DNA of 64,000 nucleotides from Norana najaformis (lineage: Eukaryota; Annelida; Clitellata; Crassiclitellata; Hormogastridae), in contig OZ029927.1 of the NCBI GenBank assembly GCA_964023275.1, positions 17,808,539 through 17,872,538 of the forward strand, written 5' to 3'. The notes beneath the pieces are model-generated. The model did not search any database and was not told the DNA's origin. It saw nothing but the letters and a program-made list of their open reading frames with translations. A program made the translations under genes and the position numbers. How positions within the stretch are numbered: the first letter of the stretch is position 1; each line of letters starts with the position of its first letter. Positions 11,559 through 26,100 of the stretch are shown here, piece by piece.

Positions 11559-11903
11559 TTATTTCCGCATGGATGAACGGAGAGGAACGGGGATACGCTG
11601 GAGCGATCCGGAACGTCCCACAGCTGAGCTGAATCCAACCCTTGGTGGTGAACCAGCACGAGTTGGCGAACGGCACTTGTGCCGCATGACAACTGGAGAT
11701 ATGCGTTCAACCATGTCATCCAGCTTCCTCGACTCGTGTTCTAGCAGCAGTGGGTCAAGGTTGTGGTTGTGCGTGACTTTCTTCAGCGAATCGTCAAGTG
11801 CCTGGCGTATATCGTGGATCTCTTCGTTGGCACGGACACTGTGTGAGATGTACTGTTGGCGTTTGCGTATCTCCAGTGCCAGCTGATCTTTCAATGTTGC
11901 CAA
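11559..11903 (-). CDS. CROCC: Rootletin terminal exon with extended C-terminus
   Basis: Starts TTG in phase 0 after a gaag acceptor and reads ATLKDQLALEIRKRQQ, then about 95 more residues to TAA (11559-11561). The tail holds a coiled patch (EEIHDIRQALDDSLKKV) and a basic Ser/Pro end (RSPTRAGSPPRVGF). Human rootletin stops soon after the KGQLQQELRR equivalent, so this tail is longer than in human. I believe longer ends of this type occur in other animals, but I could not check. Confidence 0.9.
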   Translation of the reverse strand: MATLKDQLALEIRKRQQYISHSVRANEEIHDIRQALDDSLKKVTHNHNLDPLLLEHESRKLDDMVERISPVVMRHKCRSPTRAGSPPRVGFSSAVGRSGSLQRIPVPLRSSMRK

Positions 11904-14900
11904 CTTCAGAAACAGCAACAGCGTGAATAATAAGTCATTGATTGGGATGCAGTCAAGGAAATCATTTTTTTCCCAGGCCCGGAGCCAATAAGAGATGAAT
12001 ATCAAAATCAAAGCCGCTACCAGATATTCCTTCCAAAGGCTTCGATGATTAAACATGATTAAACAAGTTAAGTGTTCTTTAACTTTCCTGAAAAAATCAA
12101 ATTTTCCCCAAGAAAAGGATCTATACATTGACCAGTTACCACCAGTATGTGGAAATCACATGACTTCTACTCTCAATTAAAGATCAAAATGTGTATATTA
12201 CCTGTTCTTTAAGTCTGAACATTATTAAACAAGTTAACAGTTCTTTAAGTTTCCTGATCAAAACAAATTTTGAATTTCCTAAGAAAAGGATCTTTTCAGT
12301 TACCAGTGCCAGCATGTGGAGATCACATGACTTTACTCTCGATTAAAGATCAAGTTGTGCACATTTTTCTGGTGCTCTATAAGTCATTATTATTATTATT
12401 ACCTGTTCTTCAAGTCCCTTGATGCGGTGTCTGTGAGCTCGCTCCCTGCTCTCGAGCAATCGCTCTGCCTGCAACTGTGATGAACGAAGACGTTCTGTCT
12501 CAAGTTCAGTCTCCTGGCGATAGCGAGTCGTCAAATCAATCAGCCTGAAAGACATTTTCACCTTCATCCTCTTATCAAGAAACAACAATCCAAAGACAAT
12601 AATAATAATAATAACAAGAATAATAATAATCAGTAACTTATAATGCGCTGGTGTCTAATGCTCAAGGCATCAACTGATGGTGCACCACAGCCAAGCCGCA
12701 ATCAGGTCACTATCCAGAAGGTTAGTCCACAAGACAGAGGCAGCATATGGAGGATAAGCAATTTGAAGCAGGTAAGTATATTCACTACACACCCAAAATC
12801 ATGATTGATACTTCAGAAATTCTTGCATTTCATGCCTGGATGCGTCAAAAACTGTAGTCTTGATTTTGAGTGTGTATTATTATGATATATACTACAAAAT
12901 GAAAATCAAGACAGATACTTTGGAATTCGTAGCACTTTATGCCTAGATGAATTCCAAAGCTCTGTAGTGCTTGTTTTCTTACCAGAATATTAACCGCAGA
13001 CTAAAAACTGAATTTCAAAGAATTTTAAAATTCATCAAATATTAGTGGAAATAACTCCTGCTCAAGCACAACAGAACTGGCAGATTTAGTAGTTTTTCAG
13101 AACTTTAAAAGACATCTGCTAATAGAGCATTTAATTGCATCTTACCTCTTTGAATGGTCCTGTTCCGCCTGAGCGAGCTGTTCCTGGAGAGCCTGCAGCT
13201 GCTTCTGCAGCTCAACGTTATCTTCATCCAGACGACGCAAGCTAGAATCCAACGAAGAACGTTCTTCCGCTGTCTTATTCAGGATCTCGTCCTTCTGCAG
13301 CTTTTCACGTTCAATCTACGTCAGGGAGAAGACACAGAAATTTCTTTTTATCTTCTGTTAAATCTCAGAAGAGACAACACAAGCTATGAAGAGCTATTCT
13401 ATTAGTGCTAAAAGGTACATATAATATTATATCACCTTTTAAGAAACGTCTTAAAAAGCACAGAATATGTGGCTATCAAAGATCTAAACAACTGCAGCTT
13501 AGAGGTAGAGCAGTCCCTTAAGCCAGCTGCTAGTTAGCCATGGGTATGAAGTGTTTGCAACTTCACTTCTAAAGCCCTTGCATGTGAAGGCGGGTGGCCA
13601 GTCCTCTCCTCGCTGCCTGACCTTCCCACTGACAGTGTACAGTTAGTGTACGCATTATAGCTGAGATTACTAGGTGGCGCAATGGGGCCGAAATCGTGAA
13701 GCAAATTTCTGTTTTGGCAGGGATTTGAACCTCTAACCTATCGATTGATAGTCCAGCACCATACTGATCACTGGACTATCACACAGTCAACTTGAGGTAA
13801 GTTGAAACTGTATGCTGAGCAGAGTCAAATGAAAAAATATCAACTGTTTACTAAATTTTAAAAGTTGCTAATTGTTGGTTTATCTGCAGTCAATTACCTT
13901 GTCCAGAGTTTTCATAAGGGCGTTTTTGTCCTTTTCCAAGCGGAAGGTAGACTTCTCCATGTTTTGGTTCTCCGATTCCAGATTGGCCAGGTTGCGCTGC
14001 AGCAAGGTCAAGGACTCCTGCAGGGCCTGGCGCTCTTCCTGCAACTTCTGGACTTTCTGGTTCAGTTCCTGTTCTGCCTCCTGTCTCTGCACAATCACCT
14101 ACAGAAGCAACAGTAATTGTAATTAGCAACTTCTAATGTGCCAGTGTCTAATGCACAAGGCATGAACCGATGGTGCAACAAAGCCAAGCTGCTACCAGGT
14201 CAATATCACATGTCAGGAATATAATTGTAATTGCAATTTGAGATTTATAAAGTGCCTCTTAGAAGATAAACTCAACAGAGGTGCTTCCGACCCAAAAAAG
14301 TAAAATCACTGTTAAACAGTACAGTCTTCAGGCGCCTGCAGAACACTGAGAGGGGGAGAGAGGAGCTCGTCGCAATTCTCAAGGGAGACGATTCCAGCAA
14401 GTGGGACCAACGTAGGCAAAAGCTTCTGGACTGGGCTGCAGCGGTTCGCATGTATGACAGTATAGAGCATCTACCCAAGACTACCCAGTGCAATGAATTA
14501 TTATTTAACAATAGAGCATAATACAACTAACATTTTATACTGCCCCTCTTACAAAGTTCAGAAGTGCACATTGAAGCCAGGCAACAAGAAATAATTCAGA
14601 TGCATAAACAAAAAGATTTGGTGGCCGACTGTAAATGCAGTAGTTGCCTGGAGTTTTAACCTTGGTGTGTCCTATATTCGTGCTTCAACCAAAAAATCAA
14701 AAACCCCAAAGGCGATGGCATAAACAACTTTTACAAACCATACAAAAATCTGGGATATTAGCAACATCCCTTTTGCCAGACTCCTTTGCTTGCCTTCTGC
14801 AAGCATGAAGTAAAAAATTAACAGTGGCAATGCTGAGAATGTAAGGGAATTTACAGTACAGCAACAATAAAAACTGAGGCAGAATTCATCTGAATTCATT

Positions 14901-17099
14901 GATACGAGTATACAGCATTCACTAAAACTATAGCTGCTCAAAGTTTACGTTGTGTGATTGTCGGATCTGGGCTTCCAACTCAGAACAGCGGACTTCACTG
15001 CCCGAGAAGTCATTCTGGACAGACTGAATTCTTTCCAGGAGATCATGGTTCTGCTTCTTTGCCTCCGTCAGTGCAGACCTGAAATCAAAGAAACTTGGTT
15101 AATCACCCATTGTTAATTAAATATACCATTAAATAATGCCATCAACGTAAGAAAATCTACATTGAGGAAATCTAATATAGCACCGTTATCATAATGCCCA
15201 AGGCATCATTCGATGGTCGCTTCAAGTCAAAATCGCAATCCAAAATCATAATCCATTGGATAAGCCGATTCGAATTCTGATAGGTCAGAAAAACCAGTTA
15301 GGCTATGGTGAGTAAGAAAGACATGAGTCTTTAGTTCAGACCTGAATGACATCAAAGAACTTACAGAACGAACTGAAATAGGCAGTGAATTCCAAAGCTT
15401 GAGAAATGAGATGTAATGTATCTGCATTGTGAAAATGTTTATTTCAATATATATATTTAATAATTAATAAACAGAGAAAGTGAGAAAGAAGAACGTGTTT
15501 ACTGAGAGGTTGCCAGTCGCTCCTGGAGTAGACGTCTGTCATTTTCACTGGCGGTCAGACCCTGCTGTGCTTGTGACAAGCGTTGCTGCAGCTCCTCCAT
15601 GGTTGCCGATCTGTTCGAAAGTGTCATGTGCAGTGTCTGAACCTGTTACGAGCGAATAACGCACATTGATTATTACGACAGTTTCATTTCATTTGCTGGG
15701 TTCAATTCAAACACAAAACCATAGTTAAAATACTACAGTCGTTACACAATTAAGACAAGAAAACAAATAAGAATTTCACTCCCTTTCTATCATTTGAAAT
15801 CAGTTTTGTTCTATAGCTCGCCTGGCTTAGTAAATCGTTATAAAATTCACAGGGATTTCTGAAGTGAATACAAGTTCTTATTGCAGAAGTCATGTCAGAA
15901 AATGACAGTTCATACTAATGCTTCTCACTTGAATCGAGCAGTCTGGGTTATCAGTAGTTTTCACCAAATAGTCAGGTTTATCAACAGTTTTGATTAAACA
16001 GAAGTTGTATGCAATTACTTGCAAGTGTCTGAATTTATTCATTTAAGTTGAAGTTGTCTGAATTAAAACAGTGTCATCAGGATTCATTAGAAAATAGCTG
16101 GATTATGCAAAACTTGTTTGGATTATACACAGGTTATCTGAATTATCTTGAAATATCCAGTTTTCTGGGTAATAATAATAATAATAACAACAATTTATAG
16201 GTCCCATTAACTGATAACAAACACTATTCTGTGCAAATGTTAACCATGGACAGAGTCGATATTTTGCTGTACAATCGTTTACTTCACTGCAATGTTATTA
16301 TTTACCGACAGCCTGTTTGGATTGTTGAAATCAGCAAATAAAGAAATGTTTATTATAATAATAATAATCATAATAATAATAATAATAATAAAATTTATAT
16401 AGAGCCGTATAGTTATTAAAAGTGGTGTTGCCTGACCTTATCCTTGTGTGCACTTTCCTCCTCCTGACTTCTGCTCAGTGCAATGTTCAGGCGTTCAATG
16501 GTTGTCTGGAGTGATTGTGCCCTGGTTTCAAGGTCCTGGATCTGGCGTGACAGGGTCTCGATGCGGTTGGCCTGGACCTGTGTCTCTGTTTCCTTGTCAT
16601 TGAGTGTCATCTTCATCCTCTGCAGTTCACCCTCCAACGTACGACGCACGACTTCTCCCTTCGTCACACGGTTCTCGGCATCATCCAGACTGAGTCTCAA
16701 CTCTTTCTTGTCCTCCTCCATCTTGGCCTCGACTGCCTTCAGCTTCTGGTTCTTCTCCTGCTCAATCACCAGCACTCAATCAATCAACCAATCATAAAAA
16801 TATAATACTGCTATTACAAAATATTTGTGCCTAAGTTTGAAACCATCCAATGCTAACATGGGAAAGGAAAGACTTTAAAACTCAAATCTGGAATGGTTAG
16901 AATGCACTGAAATCTGGCTGAGAAAAAATGTTGCAGAAGACAATTATTAATTAATAAGTCAAGCAATTACTTAAACACATAATAAATGTATAATTAATCT
17001 TGATTTATAATTCATCTTGAGTTATATTCAACATAATATAGTTAAAGATAAAACTCAGCAGCAAAGATAAGAATCAATATTACTGGCCACCACTGTAAT

Positions 17100-17150
<51 letters not shown>

Positions 17151-20100
17151 ATCTAAAGAGCAGCCCAACCAAGTCTCAGATTTTGCTATGAGTTGTTGCT
17201 AATATCACACCTGAAGTTGTCTCTTTTCTGAGTCGCTTGCAGCCAGGGCACGTTCGAGTCCATTGATTCTCTCTGCCAACTGCTTGCGGTCTCGATCGTT
17301 GCGACGAATCGTCTCTTCCTGGAGCACCAGACCGGTCTGGGCTGCACTCAACTTACCATCCATGTCACGCTTGCCTGAAAAAGAAAACATTATTTCTTGT
17401 ATTTACTTCATGACAAACATCAGTTGAAGGCACTGAGCAACTGTGCATCAAACATCTCGGGGCTCAAACCCGTACGCTCCAGATTATGTGGTAAACCTCA
17501 ACTGCCTGATCTGTAACAACAGTTACATTTCTTTATTCTTCAAATATCCCAATTACATCAGCTTAGAAATGGAGCAGCGATGAGAGATATAATATCTAAC
17601 ACTGTGATGCTGAATCTAAATTATCATATCAAATACCAGTAACATTAACACTTGTCCCTTTAAATATAACTCTAAATAACGATGTAAATGCAGATGTACA
17701 CATTTTTCTATAGTGACCATACGGTCTCAACCCTGCTCATTTTTCAATGAATTAATCGGGTGAGATCTTTCACCACTGCTGCCCAAATGAATGGACACCA
17801 CATCGTTTAAGGTCCCTATGCACAGACCGTGCTAGCCCAAGATTAAAATCTCTTAACTATAGCCATGACCATATCTCATAATATCTGCTCTTCGGCAAAA
17901 CTTTTACAATAATCTAGACTGTATGGAATTTTCCGGAATCTACCCTCTTCCACTTCGCCAAGCGACCTCTGCAGATTGTTAAAACGCTCCTCCGCACGAT
18001 CTCTTTCTTCTTGCATATCCATCAGCTTTGCGGTCACACTGCGCAGAGTGACCACAGAATCATCCTAAAACAGAAAGACGTTTGGAAATTACTAGTACGT
18101 ACCTTGAAAAGAATCACAGACATATCAAGACATATCATAAACGTGCTTCAGAAACTTCGAACATGCTGTCGTCATTCAACCCTAGTTGGGACCTGTTGGT
18201 TGGGCTTTGCGTATGTGTGTGAGCTTTCCACTGGTGACTCTTCTAGTCATCTGAGTAATATTTACTAATGGATGAATGTTCCGTTCTTAATGACATTTAA
18301 CATCGTTAGCGCAGAGAGTGCCTCTGATGAGTTTATCCTGAAGAGGCGCTATACAAATTTTAAATTACAATTACAAGAACTGCTTTATTATGAGACTGTT
18401 ATAACAAGTACATTTCCTAAACCTGAAGTAACAGTCTAGCAATCAAGCCACAGAACTGGCATAGTGGATTGTGTAGGCTAGTAGTCATCTTCCCACTCGT
18501 GTCATCCCTCAAGGGCTTTACTCAATTACTAAATTTTAGGCCCATGTACCCGACCGTTTTATAAGAAAATTTCAGACAGTGGGAAGGCATGGGAGGAGGT
18601 GAAATTGAGAGACGAAGTCACTCACTCTTTCTCGCTCGGCCGACACAAACTGCTGGACGAAATCTCTGAGAGCAGCACGAACCGCTTCAGGGTCAACATC
18701 GGCCGCTGAGAAGCGCAGTGGACTGAAGGACCGACTCCTCACGGAGCTGTGGGTTCTTTCCAGAGATCCAGTTCGCGGAATAGGACTTCCTCGTCCTTCT
18801 GTCGTTGTAGCATAAGTATTATCAAATCCTGAAAAAGAATACCGGTACCAATAAAATATTTGTAAAAGTATCACACATCAGGAGTTTTCACGAGGACCAA
18901 AATGGGCTCCAAAATAATCAACACGTAGGCAAATACTTTTAAAATTACGGTCATACCAAATTATAAATTTAAAATAATACTTAATTTTATACTGAATTGT
19001 TTGGTGTCAACTGTGGGGTTCTCAGGCTGGAAGCACTTCTGAGTAGTTCGTTCTGTAAGAAGCGCTATACAAGTTATCAAACACAACACAATACAACTGT
19101 GAAGATAAAGAACTGCTAACTAAGAAAGTATATTATAAGCACAAGTGAAGCATTCAATCATTTCTTATTATTTAGTAACTTATTCAACATGTAACGCAGT
19201 AGGCCTAATGCTTCATAAACAGTAAAACAAGCAATTTTTGCATAGAGGACATATTACTTTAAAATATTCAAGTTTTTTTAAAATAGGATTTCGTGCTTAA
19301 ATTTCCAATCACATTTTTAGCATTTTACATTAATTTTATTCATATTCTTTAAAACTCCACACTTCTGAAAGCAAAAGAACCCATCCTCTTGGATCTGAAC
19401 CTGGAACCGAACCCTTCCTGCCCTATCGATTTTGTTTTGACTGAGCACCTGTGAATAAGCTGGTTCCTGCGACCTAGCTTTCGTTGGGTGCTGTAGAAAT
19501 CTTTAGTTTATGATTATAATTACGATTACAATTACGAACCTTTGGTGGGAGCTGACGGTCTGGTCCTCTGTGGGCTCGGACTGCGTGCCCTAAATGGGCT
19601 TGCAGACCGAACGGCTCCCTGCGAAAATCCAATCGACCTTCTTAAGCTTGACACAATGCTTCCAAGCTTGAATTCAATATCCTGCTTGGCGCCTTCCACC
19701 CTGACCAGCTGAGCGTCAAGGGCGCTGACCCGGCCCTCGGTGGCACTCATCTTCAGACGCAGGTCGTGAAGTTCTCCATTGGCTCGGTCCAACAAGGCTT
19801 CGCGTTGGCGACAATGCTCGTCGAGCCTCTTCTCGTTGTGTCTGCTGTCGTCCAGCGCCATCTGGTAGCCCTTTTCCTTCAGCTGCAGTTCATCCTCCAT
19901 TTCCGCAACTCGACGCTGCAGGTTGTTCACCAGTTTGCGCAGTGCTTCGCGGCTCGCCTCAGTCTCAACAACCTAAGCATATGGCAATACATGAGGCAGG
20001 TAGTTAGGTAAGTAAGTAAGTAAGTAAAGCATTTGTTAACATGCCATATGTCCATCAACTGAGAGAGGAATCATAGGTGTGGGCCAGTCACAGAGGTCAG

Positions 20101-23100
20101 ACAAAAAAGTAAGGTGATACAAATAGGTCTTAGGCCACTTCACGCGTACGTCTAGTGAGATATTGTAGTAGACTACCCGGTATTCCAGATGGCTGGTGCA
20201 GAACTGCTGAATCCACTGCTTGTTAATTCTTGTACATCTAGGGCAGTACATTACTTTTTCACCAAAATAAGCAATATTAAGGGTAAAATTTACACAAAAA
20301 TTATTTTAGAGATTCATGACCTGGAATGGTATGGCTCAGATTTAGTAAAATTATTATTTACTAATAATGAGATCATAATAATTATGACAAAGACTGCTGT
20401 TGCTGTTATCATAAATATATCTGGGTACAACCACATATTGGGTACAACCACAGATTCGCCTACACCAGGCGGCCTCAAGAATCCAGTGAAGTTCAACAGA
20501 AACAAACCTTCTGCTTAAGGCCATAGTTCTCCTTCCTTGACTCTTCTTCCTTATCCTCATCCCTGGCGATGCGTCCCTGAAGGTCATTCACCTCCTGGCC
20601 GAGTTTGCTTCGTTCACCATCAAGCTGCTTTACTCGACGACGAAGTTCCTGAAGTTCACGACGTGCGTCTGAGCGTGCCTTCTCCACTTCGTGTATTGCA
20701 GCACGCAACTCGGTCGACTCCTTCTGAAGGCCAGACTTCTGCTCTTCCAAAACTGTAGATTTATAAAGCAGGAAAGCACCCTTAAAACGGGTTTCTACAG
20801 CCTCCACCCTGCACATTTTTCAATTTATCGGGTGAGATTTACTTTTCCATCTGCACTTGCAAAATGAATTAATGCAACACGTGCAAAAATGTGTTGAAGC
20901 AATCGATGAATATTTTAATCAAAGATAAGCCAGAAAGAAGCAATATAAGAATGAAGAAACTGAGTGTGACTTATAATAAAATCAGAAGAATAAGTGGTAA
21001 GAGACTCTTGTTTACCAGTTATTCTCTGTCTGGATTCCTGCAGGATGTGATTCAGCTCCACCTTCTCTCCATCGGCCTTCTTCAGCAGGGAACGGAGTTC
21101 GTTGGCAGACATCTGAATAGCTTCTTTCTCGTACGTCTCCTGACCAATTGCTCGCTTCAGAACCCCCAACTCGTTTCGCAGATGCTCCTTCTGTTCTTCA
21201 GCTACATAAGCAATCAAATCAATGATTGAAATGATTAAAAACAGAGAAATGAAAACTGCAAGCAGAATTCATAACACACCATGAGACGAGGATTTAGGTG
21301 TGGCACTGCGAAATGTAAACACCTGACAGAAAACTTTCTTCATACGTCACATCTAGATCTAGTCGATAGCGGCTAGAGACCTATTTGTATCATCTTGGTT
21401 TTGTTGTCTGACTGCTGTGATCGACCTACACCTACGATTCCTCACTCAGCCAATGGACGTATGGCATGTTAACAAATGCATTACTTACTTACTTACTTAC
21501 TTACTTATAGCCGTGCTTCAGTGTCTCTGCGGGGCTCAAAAGACGCTGTATAAATATCTGATTAATGCACAGAGAAATAAATCACTAAATCAACAAAAGA
21601 AGAGTGGATTACAGTCCCAACAGCAACACAATATAGACACACGAAGCCCATATGATAATATTTCCATATGGGATTCATACGTCCTACCATACGTAGAACA
21701 TGTGAAGCCCATATGGTAATAATGTCATATGGGCTTCATGTATCCTAAGTGAGTTGCTGCAGTATATTGCTTAAATTAAAATGAACAATTACTATATTAC
21801 TAATAATTACTGAGGCACTAAATGAGTTGTCGAGTCATTAGAAATTCTTGTGGTAAGCATGCCAAGCCAACCTTCTCTGTTCCTGCGATTGGCTTCGATG
21901 AGTTCATGCCTGAAAGCATCGCGGGATTCTTCCATGATCTTCAGCTGGACTTTGAGCTCGGAAATCTCCTTCAGAAGAGCGTCTTTCTGATGCCCCAGGT
22001 CACGAATCTCGTTGTCCAAATTGTGCAGTTCTTTTTCATGTGCAACCCTAAGTTTTGGGCAAAATTAGATTACAGAACCCATGTTATCACCAGCAGAAAA
22101 CCAGAAAAAAGAAAAAGCCCAGTAAATAAAAAAAAATAACTTATCACCTAGAATTTGTAGTCATCACTAGCAAAAACCCAGAAAAAGAACAAGCTTAATG
22201 AACAATTAAAAAAACGATGCCTTGTCTAAAATTTGTAGTACTGCAAATAATTAATGTACACGTTTGTCAATAGCGACTGTATTGGCTCGACCCTGTATAC
22301 TATAGCACTTCATAAGATTCTCAACAGTGCAGCTTCAAATGGTGCTATGAGTTCATTGTCCTTTGCAGTGTCCAGGACCGTTATGTGTCTGAAAAGTTGA
22401 CAAAATGGGGAAAACTGGGCAAACTGGAGCACACATGCAATGAATGTAATCAAATGTAAATTTCCTACAGCGCCACTATCTAAAGTTTCTAGTTGAAAGC
22501 ACAAGTGGAGACCCGGACATGAATATCAGAACACTTACGAAGCTTCTTGGAACTGGATTCGGAAGTTCTTGAGTTCCAGTTGGAGGTTCACAATATTCGC
22601 CTGCTGCTGTTCAATACGTCCTTCGAGTTCACGTTTCAGGCGCTCGTGTTCTGTAATTGCAGCCTCCAGTTCACGTTGGACGTTTGCCAGGCGCTCCTGA
22701 AGACTACTCTTCTCCTGTTCTGCTAGCATCAAGGCCTGGAAGGTATCAAAAAACACACCCCATCGTTAAATACTCCAAATTTTTAATACTGTAGTTCGTA
22801 ATTGTAATCTTGAGATTTCTACAGCGCTCAGAAAAAGCTAGCTAAGTCACGGGAACCAGCTTATTCACAGGCGTTCAGTCAAAACAAAATCAACAGGCAG
22901 AAAGTGTTCGGTTCCAAGTCAGGTAGATATACTAACAACCAATGCCACTATACCAAAAAACCATGTAAACATTTAAAATGTTAATTTGACAATATAGGAT
23001 TGACAAAAAGCTGCTCTGAAACTCGTTCAACAGCCCTGGGAGAACTGTGAACTGGCACTATTTGACAAACATCTGTTAAAATGCATTAATTATGAAATGG

Positions 23101-26100
23101 ATTCAAAGCCACTTTAACCAATCTGTACAGAACTTAGAAAAATCCAAACAGAAATAAAATTAATTGGTGATAAATCACAAAATACTGCCACAATAACCGT
23201 ACGAAAGCTACCATCGAAATACCTGTTGCTTGTCATTCTCTGCCGTTAGTAGCTGATCATCATGATCATGCTGCATGTTTGCAATCTCCTTATGCAAATC
23301 TTCAATTTGTGCAGTGAACCGTGAAATCATTTCGTCTTTCTCAAGCTTCTGCTGATGGACCAATTCCTCATGATGGCAAACCAGTTCAGCCACTTGGGCT
23401 TCCTGTAGGATGAGAAACTAAATTAGACCAGATTCAATCTCTTTGTTTAGATGCAACCAAGTTATAGGCTCTTTTATATATCTTACTGTTTTATAGACTA
23501 TTTTTGGTACCAAAGAGGTGTGTTATAAAAATCAGTTAATCAGTTTTTAGCAAAATTCGGAATGGGCAAAGGAGAAATGTACTATATATTGCATGTGTCC
23601 AATTGACAGATAGTTTGAGTTTTATTTTGTTTTTAGCAATTTTTTCTTTGCTTTTTTGGTGCTTTAAATTTTATGCCAGGAGCTGACCTTTTCACGAATG
23701 AGTCGTTCAATATCTTCTTCATGTGTCTGTTCCTTCTGCTGGATTATAAGATGAAGTTCCTTCTCGGTCGACTGCAACTTCTGCTGAATGTTTTCCTTCT
23801 GCCGCTCCAGTTTCTGGAGAGCCAAATCCGCTTCCTGTCTCGTCTGCTGGAGCAAGGCTGCAACAGAGAAAGTAGACATCATACAAGCATTTTGTTTTGT
23901 TACCTGAACAGTAAAGGTAAATGCAAAGGTAACATCTTTGTTTATGGTCCTCTTTCGAAACTCCCCAGAGGCAGAGTCACATGGTTACAGGAGAGTTCTG
24001 CTGAAGCATGCAAACCTATCAACAGGACCCATTTCTGACAGTATCCAGCCGTAAGTTTTTTAAACCCTTCAAGTCTAGTCCTTAAAAATAAAAATGTCAT
24101 CTAGCATAGCCTAAATCTGGACTCTTGAATGCACAGGCTAAATATGTAACAAGATGCTTAATCTAGTGCCTTTTAAGGACGCGTTAGGTCAAAGATCAAG
24201 CAGCTGCAGGTGCAACTCCGTGTAACAACCCTGGGCAAGTTGCTTGCACACACGTGCCTCTGTCAGTATAATTCGGTACCGGTGTAAGCTGGGAAGTAAA
24301 TGACAAGTCCTGCGATGTACTGGCCCCACGTCCAGGACGTTGGGTTTCGTTCACTGCTGGCTCAAGGGTCTAAAGAAAAGGAGATGAGCGCCCCCCCATG
24401 TCTCACTCGCGGGATATGCGACACTTTACTTATTTTTTCGAACTTCCTTAGCATGGAAGATGACGCAGCAAGCCACAGCTTCAGGACCCAAGAACATAAA
24501 CTTGGTCAGCTAACGTGGTTATGACTCCACGGCAAAATACGCCCAGAATTATATGAGCATCTGGTAGCAAATTGTAATAATTTACAATCACCAATAATGG
24601 TAACTGGACTGCTCAGTTTGTATACCTTTCAGGTTTTCTTTCTTTAGGATCAGTTCCTGGTTTTCTCCTTCCAGCTGTTCCTTCCGCATCTCCAGCTGTT
24701 GGCTGACCTGCTGCGTCTCATAGAGACTTGTCTCTAGAGATTCCTTATCACTCTTCAAGGCTGATATCACCTTTTCAAAACAAAAGACACAGTCACGTTA
24801 CAAAGTTCTAGAAAACTTCACTGAACAGTCACTCTGCATACAACCATTTGTAATGACTTGACAAAGCAGTCTAACAGTTCATCGCTGTTAGCTGTTGGAG
24901 CGGTGATAAACAAAATTTGTGCAGAATGTTAAAATAAAGACGCATCAGTAATCTGCTAAATACAGAACATTTCAACATTCTAAATGCACTATAAAAAAAC
25001 ACCAAGACATATATACACACACAGCATATTACTTAGTTTACCAAAAAATATTTTAAATGATCATAGGAGATGATAAAAATGAACCCATTCTTATTGGGCC
25101 CCCACACTCCAGTACCTCATCCCGTCTTCTACGTTCTCTAGATCATGTGGATCTATTTGTTCCTCGTATTACATCCTCATTTGACCAGCAGAGGGCTTTT
25201 GCTGTTGTTGGCCCATCTCTATGGAATGGACTTCCGCTATCATTTTGTGCAAGGGTAACTGTTGGCGATAAAGCTGAGTCAGCTCGTTGTTTAAAGACGT
25301 TCTTATTTCCCAGAGGTTCTCATGCTGGAAGCACCTCTGAGTAGTTTGTTCTGTAAGAAGCGCTATATAAGTTATCAAATACAATACAATACAATAAAAC
25401 CCAGAAGCTTAAAACAACCTGACAGTATTTATCATTCAGTCTTTTCCTATCTTGAAACAACCGAAGCAACTCACTTCACCCTGCTGACGGTTTTCTCTTT
25501 CGCTGGCCGTTATCTGGACAGAGAGCTCTTCCTTGACACGGAACAGTTCCTCTTTTTCCTTCGAAAGGCGAACAATCGTGTCTTCCTGGTTGGCAAGGTC
25601 ATTGCGCTGGCAAAGGATTTCTTCAGTGAACGTGTTCTTCTGGTGAGTTACGATGTTCAGCTGTTCTCTCAGTTCTCCGCGTTCTCTCGTAAGCTGACGC
25701 ACTTCCTCCTCCAGCTGTCGCAGCGCCTGCTCCGTCAGCTGAAGGTTCTGCTGAACACCTGGATTAAGAAGAGACCCAGGTATAGTTTCCATAGGCCTTT
25801 CACTCAACACTGAAAACACTTCTCTTTCACAGGTCCGATCCTGATTCTTCCTCTTTCCTTGATCTCACTTTCCAATTCAATTCCAAAGACACCCCACCAC
25901 AGCCATCTGACTGTCTGCCTGCCTGACTCTTGGATTTAGACCTGGAACTTAACCCCGCCTGCCTGTCGATTTTGTTTGACTGAGTGCCTGGGAATAAGCT
26001 GATTCCCATGACTTACCTTTCGTTGGGAACTGTAGAAGTCTTTGATTTATAAATTCTAGTTTTACAACAGATAGATCAGACAAAAACTATAGCAGGAAGT

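Noticed and set aside
25436..25813. Plus-strand frame opposite rootletin exon 13, and similar antisense frames over other exons
   Set aside because: They mirror coiled-coil exons, with Phe/Leu/Ser-rich antisense composition and no independent support.
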